The notes under the pieces: generated by a model
Told to the model about the DNA's origin: nothing
Database searches by the model: none
Seen by the model: only the letters and a program-made list of their open reading frames with translations
Shown: positions 33,540 through 46,945 of the stretch, piece after piece
Layout: every line of letters starts with the position of its first letter
Numbering within the stretch: position 1 is the first letter of the stretch
Made by a program: the position numbers and the translations under genes
DNA from: Rhododendron vialii
Taxonomy: Eukaryota > Streptophyta > Magnoliopsida > Ericales > Ericaceae
Assembly: GCF_030253575.1 (NCBI RefSeq)
Contig: NC_080562.1
Span: 42,695,852-42,759,851 of the forward strand
DNA length: 64,000 nucleotides
Direction: 5' to 3'

Positions 33540-36500
33540 ATGTCTTCCGGCAGGTACATGGCCTACTCTCCCTCTCCCTCCGCCCCTCCCTCTCCTCACA
33601 TCGGCGGCCTCCGCTCCTCCGCCACCGCCCTCGTCGAGCACGAGAAGTAAGCTTTCCTTCTCTCCCCAACCCTCTCCAACCACCTATCCATAGATCTGTC
33701 CGTATTAACTCTCTTCGTACTAATCGATTGCTTTGATGCTTGGGTTTCCAGCACGATTTTACTTGCTTTCAGTTTGTTTTTTTGTTGTTGTTGATGTTAT
33801 TGTGTGTCGACGATTACAGGCGTACGGATCGTGTTTTCTTTTACTGTGCTTCAATTTAACAGCCTAATCAATCGCAGCTCAATCGCTTTCATCTTGAATG
33901 TTTAGTTTAATATCTGTGGCGAGAATTGACTGCCGCCAAAATACTTGAGTGCTAAGAGTATAGTAGTTAGTTTTAGGATCTAAGGTTTCTTTTCCCTTGG
34001 TTTAGATGTGAATTTGGTTTTAGGGCTGTGTTTCTACCTCAGCTCTTTATTTAAACTATTTCTAGCCCTTTCTCGAACTACTTGAGGTTTTAAGTAGAAG
34101 CATTATTTGATGGGTCCTTCTAGTGTGGTACTGGGCTGTCAATAAGCTAAGAAAGAGACGGAAAACAAACGCAAATGCAAACCCCAATGCACCTTTTACA
34201 TTTTTTCAATACACTTTCCACATGTTCAATACCCTTTTCACATGTTTCAATACACTTTTTAAACCTTAACAACAACGCATTGGGCTATTTTTAGCATTTT
34301 CCTTATTTGATACTCCTAGAAGTTGGGCACACAAGGTGTTTGCGTGTTTGGATTCATGGAGTGTGGGGGTGGGTAGTTGAGCTCGAGTGGTTTTACTTTT
34401 TTGTCCCAACCTTAATCAAGGTCTAATTAAGGTAGTTGTAAAATTTTGTTTTCTACTAGGACAATGTTGGAAATTACTTTTGTGGCACGGCTTCAGAATT
34501 TGTTCACAAGAATTGGTGTTCTCCCTTTCTCTATTAGCATAGATGTAGCACCCCAATGGGTAAACTTATGAGATCGGTGTTGCTGCTGCTGGTGACGGTG
34601 ATCATAAAAGCTGCACTGTCTGCAGTATGCTGAAGGAGTTTTATTTGCTATTGTTCATGCTTTGAGTGGCTGTTTAGTCCTTTTATTGTGTCCCTTTATG
34701 TTGTTGTTTGATGAAAATTTTGCAGCTGGTGAATGTTCTTGATTAGGTTCTTATTTGCATAGCTACCATCGAAAACATTTTATTGAAACCGATCTTCTTC
34801 TGACAGGTATCTCTCTGAGTTACTTGCGGAGCGTAACAAGCTTAATCCATTTATGTCCGTGATTCCTCAGTGTTGTCGGTTGTTGAATCAGGGTGAGTGT
34901 GGTAGTCCATTGTTGTCGCCCATGTGATTGGAAAATTTGTGGAAATGTTTGAGTTTTATGTTGTGTTATATATTTCCTCCGGGAACTTTACTGGAAGATT
35001 GCAAGAAGGCGGCTCCAACAGTACCATAAATTGTAACCTACCGGAAAATCAAGATTAAGAGCATTCTCATAAAGATTGAAAAACTATGATAACAAATTTT
35101 TTTCTATAGCCATAGTTTAGCAGCTTTTGGGCCGCAAATTTCCAACCTTGATATTTGATTGTGCTAGACACTTTGTGAATGGTAGTTGGGGTTTTCTTAT
35201 TCGTTGATTACAAGGCAATTCAATGTTGGTAAGACTTAGGGGTCCTCTTATTAACCTTTTCATTACACGCCTGCTTTTTTGCAAAGTTGGTGGAGTTCTT
35301 ACATCATTCTTTTTTTGAAACAGCAAAAATAAATTTCATTAACTCATAACATGAAGTACAGAGATAATAGGGGCTTAGGTACACCGGCCTGACCACCCAA
35401 GACCCTCTTCTTACATCATTCTTAACTGTAGAGTTACACTGTTCTTGTTGTGAAACAATAATTGAGATTACCAATCTGGGCCTTGGCAGAGGGCGTGCCT
35501 GGTTGTGGCTCTTGGGCAAGGATATATTTTGGATGTTTTATGGCCTATTATGCGCCATGGGATACTAGATGATGCTGTCCTTCCAATTAAGCTAATGATA
35601 ATGAACTGCAGAACTTGTGATTAAATCAATGGGAAATTTTACAAGAGTGCTGTTTAGTCAGTACTGCTAGGCAGATCAAAGGCCCAGCGATTGAGGTTGT
35701 GGAGAAAAGACAGCATAAACATGAATGGGCTGCAGCATAAGAAAGAATTGAAAAGAAAGGAGGACGTGACAAGCTGATGAATGCACTGGATGAAAGTTGC
35801 TAGTTCGTTGTTCAAGAGTTGTAACACTAGAACTTAAGGTGGTAACTAGAAGAAAGGAAGTCCACAAAGAAAGAGGGCTTGGTTGGTGAACAAAATCATG
35901 ACTACTTATGGCATATTGGATGATATACTCTTTGGCATCTGTAGTTTAGCGAGTCAGCAACTAAAATAAGCTAGGATTATTTGGTTGGGATGGCACTTGG
36001 GCAGGGTTGCAAGTATATATTCCAGTCCATATGGTTGCCGCAAATATCCATCCTGACCCTTTCTAATGCCATAGTTTGGTTAGCGATTCTTGACTTTAGT
36101 TTGGTTTGCGATTCTTGTCATCTTTCCATGGTAAAAGCTTTATCAGATAAATTCTTTTTGTCCCTTCATGAGCTTGTCAATTAGAGATTTGATTGGTGTT
36201 TAATGAGGCGTTCAAGGGAAGAAACACACGAAAAGGGTATCTTGTGAGTTAAATGATGTCTGAGTGGGCCGCATACTGGTGGATCCTTTTCTTTTTCTTT
36301 GATGCTTGTTTTAATCCTTGAAAACAGAAAAAAGGAAAACTGAAAAGGGCCACTTGGGTCACTTTATGGAAGCCGGGGATAGAATCTTGGACAGGTTTCT
36401 GGCGGTCATTTGCCAATAAGGGCAAACTGCTGGAATCTTTGAAGTCAGTTTGATATTTTGTCGTCAGTGTAGGAGTCATCTTATTCCCGTTATGAATTCC

Positions 36501-39500
36501 AATGTTTATCAATATTAAAAGGTGGTTGCTTTCGCGTATGAGTTTTGGAATAATAGCTTGATATGTGTACAAAAAAATGGGATGGAGTTATCTATAAAGA
36601 AAATTAGGATTAGACTTGACAGTTGACACCTTGTAATTTTTCCGATTAACTTTAAGTGTGCTGTAGTGGAGTTATCTTTAGAAATAGAAAACGGAGGATA
36701 TCATTTGTATATTCAAGCATTTTGAGTGGGATTGCTTTGATGGGGTGATATGAACACTGCCTGATCTGGTTTTGGATAGCTGAAAAGATGAGCCTGTTTA
36801 AGCTATACTTAATTGGTTTCTCGTCCAAGCCTGTTAAGTGGGCTTGCTTTAGCCAATTGGTTGGTCCTTTGAAATTGCATTCCTGTTGATGATATTGTAC
36901 TCATCTCTGTATCTATGGCCTGCAGTTTTGGGGGCACCCAGATTTATAGGTCTTGCTTTTCCTAGCAAAAAGTAGTTCTTCAACTAAAATGAGTATAACT
37001 TTTATTATTTTGATTCGAATTTCTCATTTTTCTGAGTTTTTCATATTTTTTGTTCTTTTTCGCCATTGTCACCTTTCTATGGAGGATACCAGACATATGT
37101 TGTTAAAGGTGCCATCTAGGACTTTTCTTCAAGAGATATCAGGTTTGAATCTCATGGGGTGGACAAATGCTTAATGTCCATTCCTCGCTCCCCTTTAAGG
37201 TTGCTACCCCCCTGGGCTTTGGTCTGACATCTTCTTGGTATACATGCGTCTGGGCGACCTTGTGTACATGAGGGTTTAGTCTGGGCGATGCCTTGGACAC
37301 CCCTCATTAAAAGTTCGATGATAAGATTTATTAAGATTGTCATATTTTTCTAATAAGCACCTGTTTCATTGAAGATGTGCTTCCTTATGTACCCTTTTCC
37401 ATTTCATATAAGTTGTTTTGTTGAGTTTGTCAAGGGTCTTTTCTGACAAATATTCTAGCAACTCTTTTTGTAGTAGGCGTGTATTGGCCATTCAGTTATG
37501 AAATGAGAGACTATAACTGCACGATGTTTTCCCCTTTTTCCCAGGATATATTTGTATGTAAGATGAGTTCCGTACATAGGGGTAGTTATGACTGACCCAG
37601 GAAACAATCCATGTTGTCTATCCATTATGTGGCGACTGCTAACAAATTTCTTGACAAATGCTAACTGGTACATCTTATTCTTGACTACTGACATTTTTGG
37701 AGCAGAAATTTTGCGTGTAACCACACTATTGGGGAATGCATCAATTTTAGATCAAAGTGGGCTTGAACATGCTAGCCCCCTGGCGTCAGGAGGAATATTT
37801 TCCAATGGAGGATCCAATGTGAACAGATGGGCATCACCGTTTCAATCAGAAGTACGGATACTAACCATTAACATAACATATTGTTTGATCTAATTTCACT
37901 GTTTTTCAGAAATATTCCTGACAGTTTTTTTAACATTTCTTGCTAACTTCATTATTCTGGTCGAGCGTATTGTGAAATTCCACTTCAGCCAAGACAGGTA
38001 GTTTGAGGCTAACATCATAAACTACTAGCACATGGATATAACTTAACATGATCCTCCATAACTGGATAAATGTCCCTGTACACATTAATGTATTAGTACC
38101 ATATGGGTAGAGATGTGTATGGATATGACCTATATTTGAGGTATTGCGTGAGACTTGCTCGTTACCTATAATAGCTGAAACAGTTGGAGATCTGTTCTAC
38201 TGCTAACTCATCCACTGATGCAGTGTTAAGTGGTGGATGTCGCAAGGGGAGACTTTTGGGAAGTGAACAAACTACTTGTGTTTTTGTCTCTATGAAGCAG
38301 CAAATTTGTTAAGCTGGTGATACAGCAGTTTATGGCAACAAGAAAAAGGAAAAGACTTACTACACCTGGTCATATTTGCATAACAATTGCTATATCTCCG
38401 TGTCAGTGCTCTAGCTTCAGATTCATAGGAAAGTTCTTTCATGATTTGCACAAATGTTAGCATATGTTTATCATGTTTTCTTCTCTTATATGTTAAGGTG
38501 CACCTATTTACTTGTGGGTTATCTTATCTTTCCAATCTAGCTGTTCTTGTTACTTTTCCTATATAAAAAATTTGTAGATCTTACTGTGCGAAACAGTATC
38601 ATAGTGTCTCCATCTACTTTGTTCTTCTAACGTTTTCTGGAATTTAATTATGCAGATGTCAGGTTTATCGCAGCTCTCATCTGCTCAAAACTGGCTTGGT
38701 TCTCAAGGTAGCTCATCTGGTCTTATAGTGAAGAGAACAATGAGGGTGGATATCCCAGTTGACCAATTTCCTAATGTACGGGTTGTTTTCTTATTTCATT
38801 TTGCTTTTTCAATTTAGCTTGATTGTATTTCATGTTGAACTTCCTGTTGGAAACTCGCTGTTGCAGTACAATTTTGTTGGGCGCCTCCTTGGTCCTAGAG
38901 GAAATTCTCTCAAGAGAGTGGAGGCTAGTACCGAGTGTCGTGTTCTTATCAGAGGACGCGGCAGCATCAAGGATCCTGTTAAGGTTTTTTTACTATATTT
39001 CAACCAACATGGTTGTGTTTCTTGGATGCTTTCAAAAGTATTGATTGCTTGATGTTTTTATTATTGTTCTAGACTATGAAGCCAATAATGCCACACACTA
39101 TCTAATCTCCTTGTGATCCCGCATGATAGATGTGTATGTTTGTAGTTGGTAATAACAAAAATGAAGGGAGACTTGGCCAAAAGTCCCTCATATTTACATT
39201 TTTTGAGCTCAAGGACAAGCTCCTTTTGCAATCAAATCAAACACAAGGACAACTGTGCCTATGAAATTGCTTAAAATCCTAGGGTACCCTATGAAAGTGT
39301 CTAAAATCCTAGGGTATCCAATACATGAAAGTGCCTAAAACCCTAGGATACCCTATGAAAGTGACTAAATCACTAAAACCCTATAATAGGAAAGTGCACC
39401 CTAAAAGCCTATGAAATTGCCTAAACATGGTTTGGCCTTATGGCTAAAAAACTCAAAACGTTGAAGGACCTCCATTGAAAACTATTTTTGCTGGCGTCCT

Positions 39501-40213
39501 TCCTTTAAATAAAAACTATTTTACCGTGCTTATGGCTAATTTTCCCAAAAAGGAATCTCTCTCTAGACCAAGCTAAGTTACCACACCTCTACAGATACAT
39601 GCCCCACTTTGTGCTCATTGTTCAAGTTTGCTAGTAATTTACTACATCTAGGGAGTTTCCTGGTTTTTCCGAACTATTCCTTGTTCGAGAAATATGAAGT
39701 TAATTGTTTTGAATCGTGACTGCAGGAAGAGATGATGCGGGGAAAACCTGGGTATGAGCATCTGAATGAACCTCTCCACATACTTGTTGAGGCAGAATTG
39801 CCAGTTGAAATAGTTGATGCTCGTTTAATGCAAGCACGTGAAATACTTGGAGATCTGCTCAAGCCTGTGGTAACTCTTTTCTATTGCCTTATCCTTAAAA
39901 TACCCAAAATGATTTATCTTTCAATGAGACATTCAATCTGTATAGGACCGTCGCACATGACCTCTGCCTTAATTTAGGGAAAAAAATAAAAAATATGTGG
40001 CTTAATTTCGGTATTTACCTTTGCTGATCAATAAAAAACTTCTGTCTTTACATTTTCCAGCAGGACGAAGCTCATGATTTCTACAAGAAACAGCAGCTTC
40101 GAGAGCTTGCATTGATCAATGGTACACTTCGTGATGAAGGTTCTCAGATGTCTGGTTCCGTATCCCCCTTCCACAACAGTCTCGGTATGAAGAGGGCTAA
40201 AACTGGGGGGTGA
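33540..40213 (+). CDS. KH-domain RNA-binding protein, STAR/quaking-like
   Basis: Exons: 33540-33646, 34807-34892, 37706-37851, 38656-38775, 38867-38983, 39726-39869, 40064-40213. Total 870 nt, 289 residues. The start [20 protein letters not shown] follows a GA-rich leader and matches the family; an upstream in-frame Met at 33450 would be translated from the repeat and is unlikely. The STAR dimerisation segment [15 protein letters not shown]...LLNQEI is followed by a KH domain with [20 protein letters not shown] (GPRG as the GxxG loop) and [31 protein letters not shown] is typical of this group. The tail [20 protein letters not shown] is shared with plant relatives. From memory it corresponds to AT5G56140. 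Members bind single-stranded RNA in the nucleus and affect processing. The last acceptor is CAGCAG, so a one-Gln variant (exon from 40061) is possible. Intron 2 is 2.8 kb and carries two retroposon insertions. Confidence 0.92.
35312..35407 (-). mobile_element. 5'-truncated LINE-type 3' end with 16-bp duplication, in KH intron 2
   Basis: A 96-base insert begins with a T-run (poly-A tail of the minus strand) and AAATAAATTTCATTAACTCA. It is flanked by a perfect 16-base direct repeat, TTCTTACATCATTCTT (35296-35311 and 35408-35423). The tail plus long duplication shows target-primed reverse transcription. The sequence resembles the 3' end of a plant L1-type LINE, but at 96 bases the family is uncertain. 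Confidence 0.8.
37078..37310 (+). mobile_element. tRNA-derived SINE in KH intron 2
   Basis: A tRNA-like head contains a box A-like segment (TTGTTAAAGGTGCCATCTAGG) and an anticodon-arm-like CTTTTCTTCAAGAG. Box B GGTTTGAATCTC follows, then a tRNA-unrelated body ending near GCCTTGGACACCC. The order and spacing of the boxes fit a pol III SINE head. Ends are approximate since no target duplication was found. Confidence 0.6.
39257..39430. repeat. Minisatellite in KH intron 5
   Basis: Roughly six imperfect units of about 30 bases, each with TATGAAAGTG followed by CTAAAATCCTAGGGTA or a variant. The array sits inside a segment (about 39165-39545) whose borders share a GGCCAAAAGT/ATTAGCCATAAG-like inverted end, so it may be the body of an old MITE. 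Confidence 0.65.
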
Positions 40214-41607
40214 TGAGTTCCGGTTTGCTTTCAAAGCTTGAGTCTTAGTCTCTTCCATTCAACAGCAGTTCCCATACTAAGGTATTGCTGGGTCCTCCAA
40301 TGCCTCCGACTACCATCGGGGCAATGGCACTGCTTTGTAACGGATGATATTATGGCGTGTGTTTGTGCGTGTATCTTCTATGAAGGTTTCGTGGTGGTAT
40401 AGTATGAAAGGACCATGGGTGTGTAGGGGTTTGCTTTTGGCAGTTTGTGAGATCATTGTCTCTCTCCAAAGCTGTCTTTCTAACATCGGTATTTTTATTG
40501 TGAACTTGTGACGACAATTTTGGTAAGTTGGATGTTTATATGTGCGAACTGTAGTTTGTGTAGAGCGTGATGCGAGCAGTTATCTACCCTTTGTATGTTA
40601 TCTGGGATGCAGTGTTCTTGTACTACCAAGTGAAATGCTGGACACATCGCTATTTGGGAGTCTGATTCTTTCTTCCAGAAGAAAAATGACACTAATCAAG
40701 AAAGCGTCGAATGACGGGATTCAAGAAAACAACCCAGAGAGAGAGAGAGAGAGATTGGTTTTATCAAATTTCGGTGCTGATAGTCCTAAAATTTTATTGG
40801 TTGATATTGGTAACACAGACATTGCATTTGAGCGAAGCCAAAATTAGGTGAATACAATTCGCACTGTACTTATATTCCCACTTTTTGGTGCACCCCTGCG
40901 AGTGGAATGGTTGTTCAATGGTAGGAACTATGTGCTCCCATGCGTTAGACTTTAATCCTTGCTAACTTTAACTAACAACTCTTACCCGTTCAAAGAAAAG
41001 TCATGCACCTCTTGCAAAAAATATTGCTTAAAGATATATATTGAGGTATGACTATGAGTATTGCTTCTGAGAAAATAAGGACAGAAAAGAGAGGAACTAT
41101 GGAAGCATCAAAATCAAAATGGCGTATGATAGTAGTAGTAAAGATGTGAGTTTTCTTCTGATCATTGAAATTACTAATAAACTGATATTTAGACTGTTAA
41201 AAGTACAGAAACATAAAGTAACACTCCCTCGGCCCAAAATAATTGTCCCATTTTCAAAAAATTATTTAAAATTTAAAATTTACGTACTATAATTGTAAAT
41301 CTTTGTATAATATAACTGGGCGAACTTTTGTCAAGCCAGTTTCATATTACATATACAAATGTTTTAAATAAAAAATAAAAGTAATTTGTATGAGATCCGA
41401 ATATCGCAATTGAGACTATTAATTCGGGACGGAAGGGTAGGGTAAAAAGTGTAAAATTTTTTGGGAGAAGATGATAAAAGATGAGTAATCAATAAAAAAG
41501 TCTGTGGTTTAATGACACACGTAAATAAGCACGTGCATGGATGAAACCCCACGTTTCACCGCCAACAAAAGGCATAAGCACGCGGGCTGGGGTCTCCTAC
41601 GCCACTC
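40214..41607. other. Spacer between the KH and UBC genes
   Basis: KH 3' UTR on the left (a GA run lies at about 40736-40753) and UBC promoter on the right. It contains a Stowaway MITE at 41224-41440. No coding exon was seen. Confidence 0.5.
41224..41440. mobile_element. Stowaway-like MITE upstream of the UBC gene
   Basis: The left end CTCCCTCGGCCCAAAATAAT and the right end, read from the other strand, CTACCCTTCCGTCCCGAATT, resemble Stowaway termini. The flanking TA duplication is not clean. It is 217 bp and AT-rich inside, and ends about 170 bases upstream of the UBC TATA box. Confidence 0.65.
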
Positions 41608-41615
41608 TATATAAA
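41608..41615 (+). promoter_or_regulatory. Probable TATA box of the UBC gene
   Basis: TATATAAA followed about 30 bases later by a probable start region and then a CT-rich leader (41692-41734). It lies 2.6 kb upstream of the start codon at 44184, implying a long leader intron. Confidence 0.6.
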
Positions 41616-41690
41616 GTGGACGCCACACCACTTCGATTACCTAACACTAGGTTTCAAAAAATCGCAGCAGGGCCAAACCCTACCCAACCG

Positions 41691-41737
<47 letters not shown>

Positions 41738-42171
41738 ACGATTCGATTCTCTTCAAATATATATATCTCACTGTGGACCTCTACGTGTATTCCTTGATCT
41801 TTATTTTGATCTATTTGTTTTTTTTAGTTTTGTTCTGCAACTGTTTGCTGGTAGGGTTTATGCATGTGTGGTAGTATTGATTTCAGTTTTTTTCTTTTTT
41901 TTCTAATGACTAGATCGTTATGGTGTCTTCCGTTTATCTTGTTATGGTGTCTTCCGTTTATCTTGATATCATTGATGTTTAAGCCGTTGTGTTACTTGTT
42001 GGTAGCCGTGATCCATTGTAGACGGTGGTTAATTCAACTCGGGTCCCGATTAGTCCTCATCTTTGGGGGGGTAAATCACAATCAATCACTATAGGATTAT
42101 CTAAAACATAGAAGTTCATTGTTGTGAACATATGGTTATGGTGCTGGACTTGGGAAAATTTTAAGAACTGA

Positions 42172-43112
42172 CCAGGGCCGATTCATATATTTTGGAGACC
42201 CAAAGCGAATTCTCTATATTGAGCCCCTTGCATATTCATGAATTTCTTAAAAAAATTCAATGTTCTAAAACTCGGTACTCGCTCGGCTGGCCACCTTGTA
42301 CCTTGTAGGCCGAGTACTCGGCAAGTAGAAATTACTTGGAATTTTTTTTTTATATGTTCCCCAAATGATATTCATAATGCATAATGAGAAGTTCAATGTT
42401 CATAGTTCAAACCAAATGAAACTAAGTGCAAAATTACTAGTCCATTGCAAAGCTTAACGTTCAAACCAAATGAAACCAGGTACGAAATTAATAGTCAATT
42501 ACAAAGTTCAACGTTCAAACCAAATAAAACGAAGTACGAAACTAGTAGTCAATTATTCCTCCAAGACGAAGAGGAATAGCAGCAGTAGCTTGATTGGTGT
42601 GTTCACTCGATTAGCGCAAGTATAAAACTATACTGAAATTACACTAACGACCCTTCAAATTTAACATATTATGTATTTTACCCCATTTTTCAGTTTTTTT
42701 TCGATTTTCTCCCCACTTCCGAGTAATCTCGTTTTACCGAGTAATCGGTACTCGCCGAGTAATGCCGAGTAATCGGCTGGCTGAGTAATTCCACCGAGTA
42801 GCCCTAACTCTACTCGGCTAGGCACCGAGTGCCGAGTACTCGCCGAGTATTTCCGAGTTTTAAAACACTGAAAAAATTAAAGTACAGGAAAAAAAAAAAT
42901 CAAACTAAAAGGATACAATTATGACAATATAAATGTAAAAAAACATGATTGCAAGAGTTTTTGAAGAAAATAAGATACAATTGTGTTTTTATTTGAAAAT
43001 ATTCTAATATTAATATGTAAGTTACATTACAGTAGGGTCTCAATTTTGAACCAAAATTCGGGGGCCGGAAGCGGTCGCTTCTTTCGCCTCCCCTATGAGC
43101 CGTCCCTGGAAC
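42172..43112. mobile_element. hAT-like DNA element, interrupted by a second element
   Basis: The left end CCAGGGCCGATTCATATATT and the right end, read from the other strand, CCAGGGACGGCTCATAGGGG, form an imperfect terminal inverted repeat. The next segments on each side (GAGACCCAAAGCGA and GGCGAAAGAAGCGACCGC) remain loosely related. The ends resemble the plant CAGGGCCGGC-type group. No 8-bp duplication was confirmed. The middle is replaced by the element at 42262-42866. Confidence 0.55.
42262..42866. mobile_element. Nested element with CGAGTACTCGG repeats and a 54-bp tandem array
   Basis: The ends are GTTCTAAAACTCGG and CCGAGTTTTAAAAC, a clear inverted pair. Both subterminal regions are packed with CCGAGTA/TACTCGG motifs in both orientations, a pattern of transposase-binding arrays in MITEs. 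About three copies of a 54-base tandem unit beginning GTTCAAACCAAATGAAAC lie at about 42390-42560. It sits inside the hAT-like element, so it inserted later. Confidence 0.65.
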
Positions 43113-43224
43113 TGATGCTGGTAAAGACAGACCAAACAGAGTGGGATAACACATTACGGCCTGGGGTGAATCCTACCCTGATTGTACATCAGAAAGAATG
43201 TGGGATTAGAAGGTGGAGTTTGTA

Positions 43225-43549
43225 GGTGGTAGCCGAGATGGCCAAAGGTGCATAGGTGAAAGTACCTTCCTCCCCCCACCCTATTGGGTTATAGGGCTCT
43301 TGAATCAGATGCTGTGTGAGAGGGCCTTTGGTTCCACTCACACCTTAGTGGGTCTTTGTGACAAGCTGTCCTCTGTGCAATGGTTAATTCGGGAAAAAAA
43401 AACCTGTGGTGACAACCCTAACCTGGAGAGGTAGCTATATGTGAACATTCCATAGTTGGTGGGACGCGGGAACCCTGTTGGTCACGCCCATGGGGGGAAG
43501 CTACATTGGTTGCCCCTTCCCATTCTTTTTTTGGCTTATCAAAAAAAAA
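43225..43549 (+). mobile_element. 325-bp tRNA-derived SINE, copy 1
   Basis: It begins GGTGGTAGCCGAGATGGCC (box A-like) and ends GGCTTATC plus a run of A. An imperfect 16-base duplication flanks it (GAAGGTGGAGTTTGTA at 43209-43224; GGAAGTGGAGTTCGTA at 43550-43565). Its 3' half matches the minus-strand element at 50299-50624 (shared GGGCGTGACCA and TGGAATGTTC when read on one strand). The open frames across it are chance. Confidence 0.75.
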
Positions 43550-44183
43550 GGAAGTGGAGTTCGTAACAAATGGAAGTGTATGCTTCCGTTGAATCCCACA
43601 TCATATGCAAGGGTAATATTCAAGGATCGGAACACTGAATTGGCATCCCTGGCCAGCCCTTTTGGTTTGGTAATGTGTTGATACTTATTAGGTAAAGAAG
43701 AATTTATTCCAATTTGCAATCCTATTTTACCTATTGTTTTGTGGGTGCTCTAGTTTGTAACTCATACATTGGGTGGCAGCTATCATTTTGTTACACTTTG
43801 TATAATATCACAACGTATCAAGACAAAAAAAAACTGTGTAGTACCATAGTCTGCTTCGTTGATGATTTGTCGGTTATTTTGAGGGTCTTGTGTAATGTAT
43901 ATCTTTTATGTTGAAGGATATTTGTTTTGTTAATTTTTTAAATGTTGAGAATATGCTTCTTATTGTATTACCAGATTGCTTTCACATGATTTTCTTATAT
44001 CTAAAATTTGGTTTTGTTTTTGGATGATCCTGAGTTTGGAACTTCTAATATCTTCACCATTTCTTTTCAAATTATGTGAGTTATTGGCATGTACATTGTT
44101 GTTCTTCTCCACTATTTCCGTAACATGTGTGTATTTTTGCAGTGAGAATCTGTTCCAGTTTTATCAACTCTAGAAAATTGGTT

Positions 44184-45723
<1,540 letters not shown>

Positions 45724-45829
45724 AGGTCTTGACGCGTTCGAATCATGCAAGTGACTAGTGAGTCTTGGTTGAAGGTAGCCGCTGTAGCCGCACTCTGCCT
45801 TTAAACATGTCCTGTCCTATGTATTAGTA

Positions 45830-45835
45830 AATAAA
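45830..45835 (+). promoter_or_regulatory. Probable polyadenylation signal of the UBC gene
   Basis: AATAAA about 107 bases after the stop codon, in an A-rich stretch. Position and motif only. Confidence 0.5.
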
Positions 45836-46945
45836 TTAGACAAAAAAGACAAATCACCCAGGAGATATATATTCCGATACTCTCCCTGGTGTTAAGTATT
45901 TAACGCATGGTTTCTCATTCGCCCCTGTTGTCTTATCAATGGTAATATTGGAGTCAAGTATTTACACATTGATTCTTTTCTTTAATTTACTTTGTTTCGG
46001 TTTTGCATACTGTTTGAATGAAATTTAACAAAGGGTTTGATGGGTTTTTGACTGGGCAAGAAGGTGAGCCCTATGCAATTGGTGTGGTGAAACACAGGTG
46101 TCCAACCGTTACCCTAAATTCCAATGCCTTAGCAGAGCATAGTTATGGGACTTGAGGGCACTGGCCCTTCACCACTAGGACCACTTGCGCTCTTGTCAAT
46201 CTTCATTAGATCTCCCTGATTGGCCTCCGTTTTGTTTTCATGGTTGGCAAACATTCTCGATCAGCCTCCAGCCTTGGGGGTCCACAGTTCTTGTCTGTGC
46301 CCTAAAATTTGTTGATGAACAGTTGAAGTCACTGTATATGAGCGCAAGGGAAGCAGATTAGGGGAAGGGACACAGGACTTAATTTGGAACGTACCTTTCG
46401 TAAGAATTGGATTTTACAATGCGGGTGTGTTAGTATTTTGCATTGCAATAGTACCCTTCAAATAACAAGGTACAATTTTGAAGCTTCTAGCCCAAAGGTA
46501 CAATCGGTAATATCGGTCTTTTCTGGCTTTGTTTTATTTTGTGCTCACTACATAAGTGGAAAGGGTGTTGGATTGAAATTCTAAGAACTTTTATACCTGT
46601 CTTATTAGCCATCATGAATTACAATCGTCGATTAGTCACTGGGTTGGACGTCGGCATCTGGTTTAAATTTTGGATTCTGCACTTGATTTTTTTAAAAAAG
46701 AAAATTGTCATGAGCTGGTGTTTTTGTTGTTCAAACCCAGTACCATATGTTTCCTCTTGCAAGCCATTCATGTTGGGGTTGTTTCCAATCTTGCAAACCG
46801 TTTATGTTGGGGTTGTTTCCAAGTGGACTTTCTCTCTCTGGTTGATATCTCATGTGGACTTGTCTTAGTACGATTTGGTTCCATACGAAGAGACGTCCAA
46901 TCAAGTCCTCTCTCTCCTCTCATTTACAGGATTTGATTGAAAAAA

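Larger units (their letters stand above)
41735..44141 (+). other. Inferred 5'-leader intron of the UBC gene
   Basis: A CT run ends at 41734 directly before GTAACG (donor-like). TTTTTGCAG ending near 44141 is a good acceptor, 42 bases before the ATG. Long leader introns are common in plant UBC4/5-class genes. If correct, this intron of about 2.4 kb houses a nested DNA element (42172-43112) and a SINE (43225-43549). Needs transcript support. Confidence 0.5.

Noticed and set aside
43213-43434. Open frames across the SINE at 43225
   Set aside because: They cover a pol III-type retroposon; no coding role expected.
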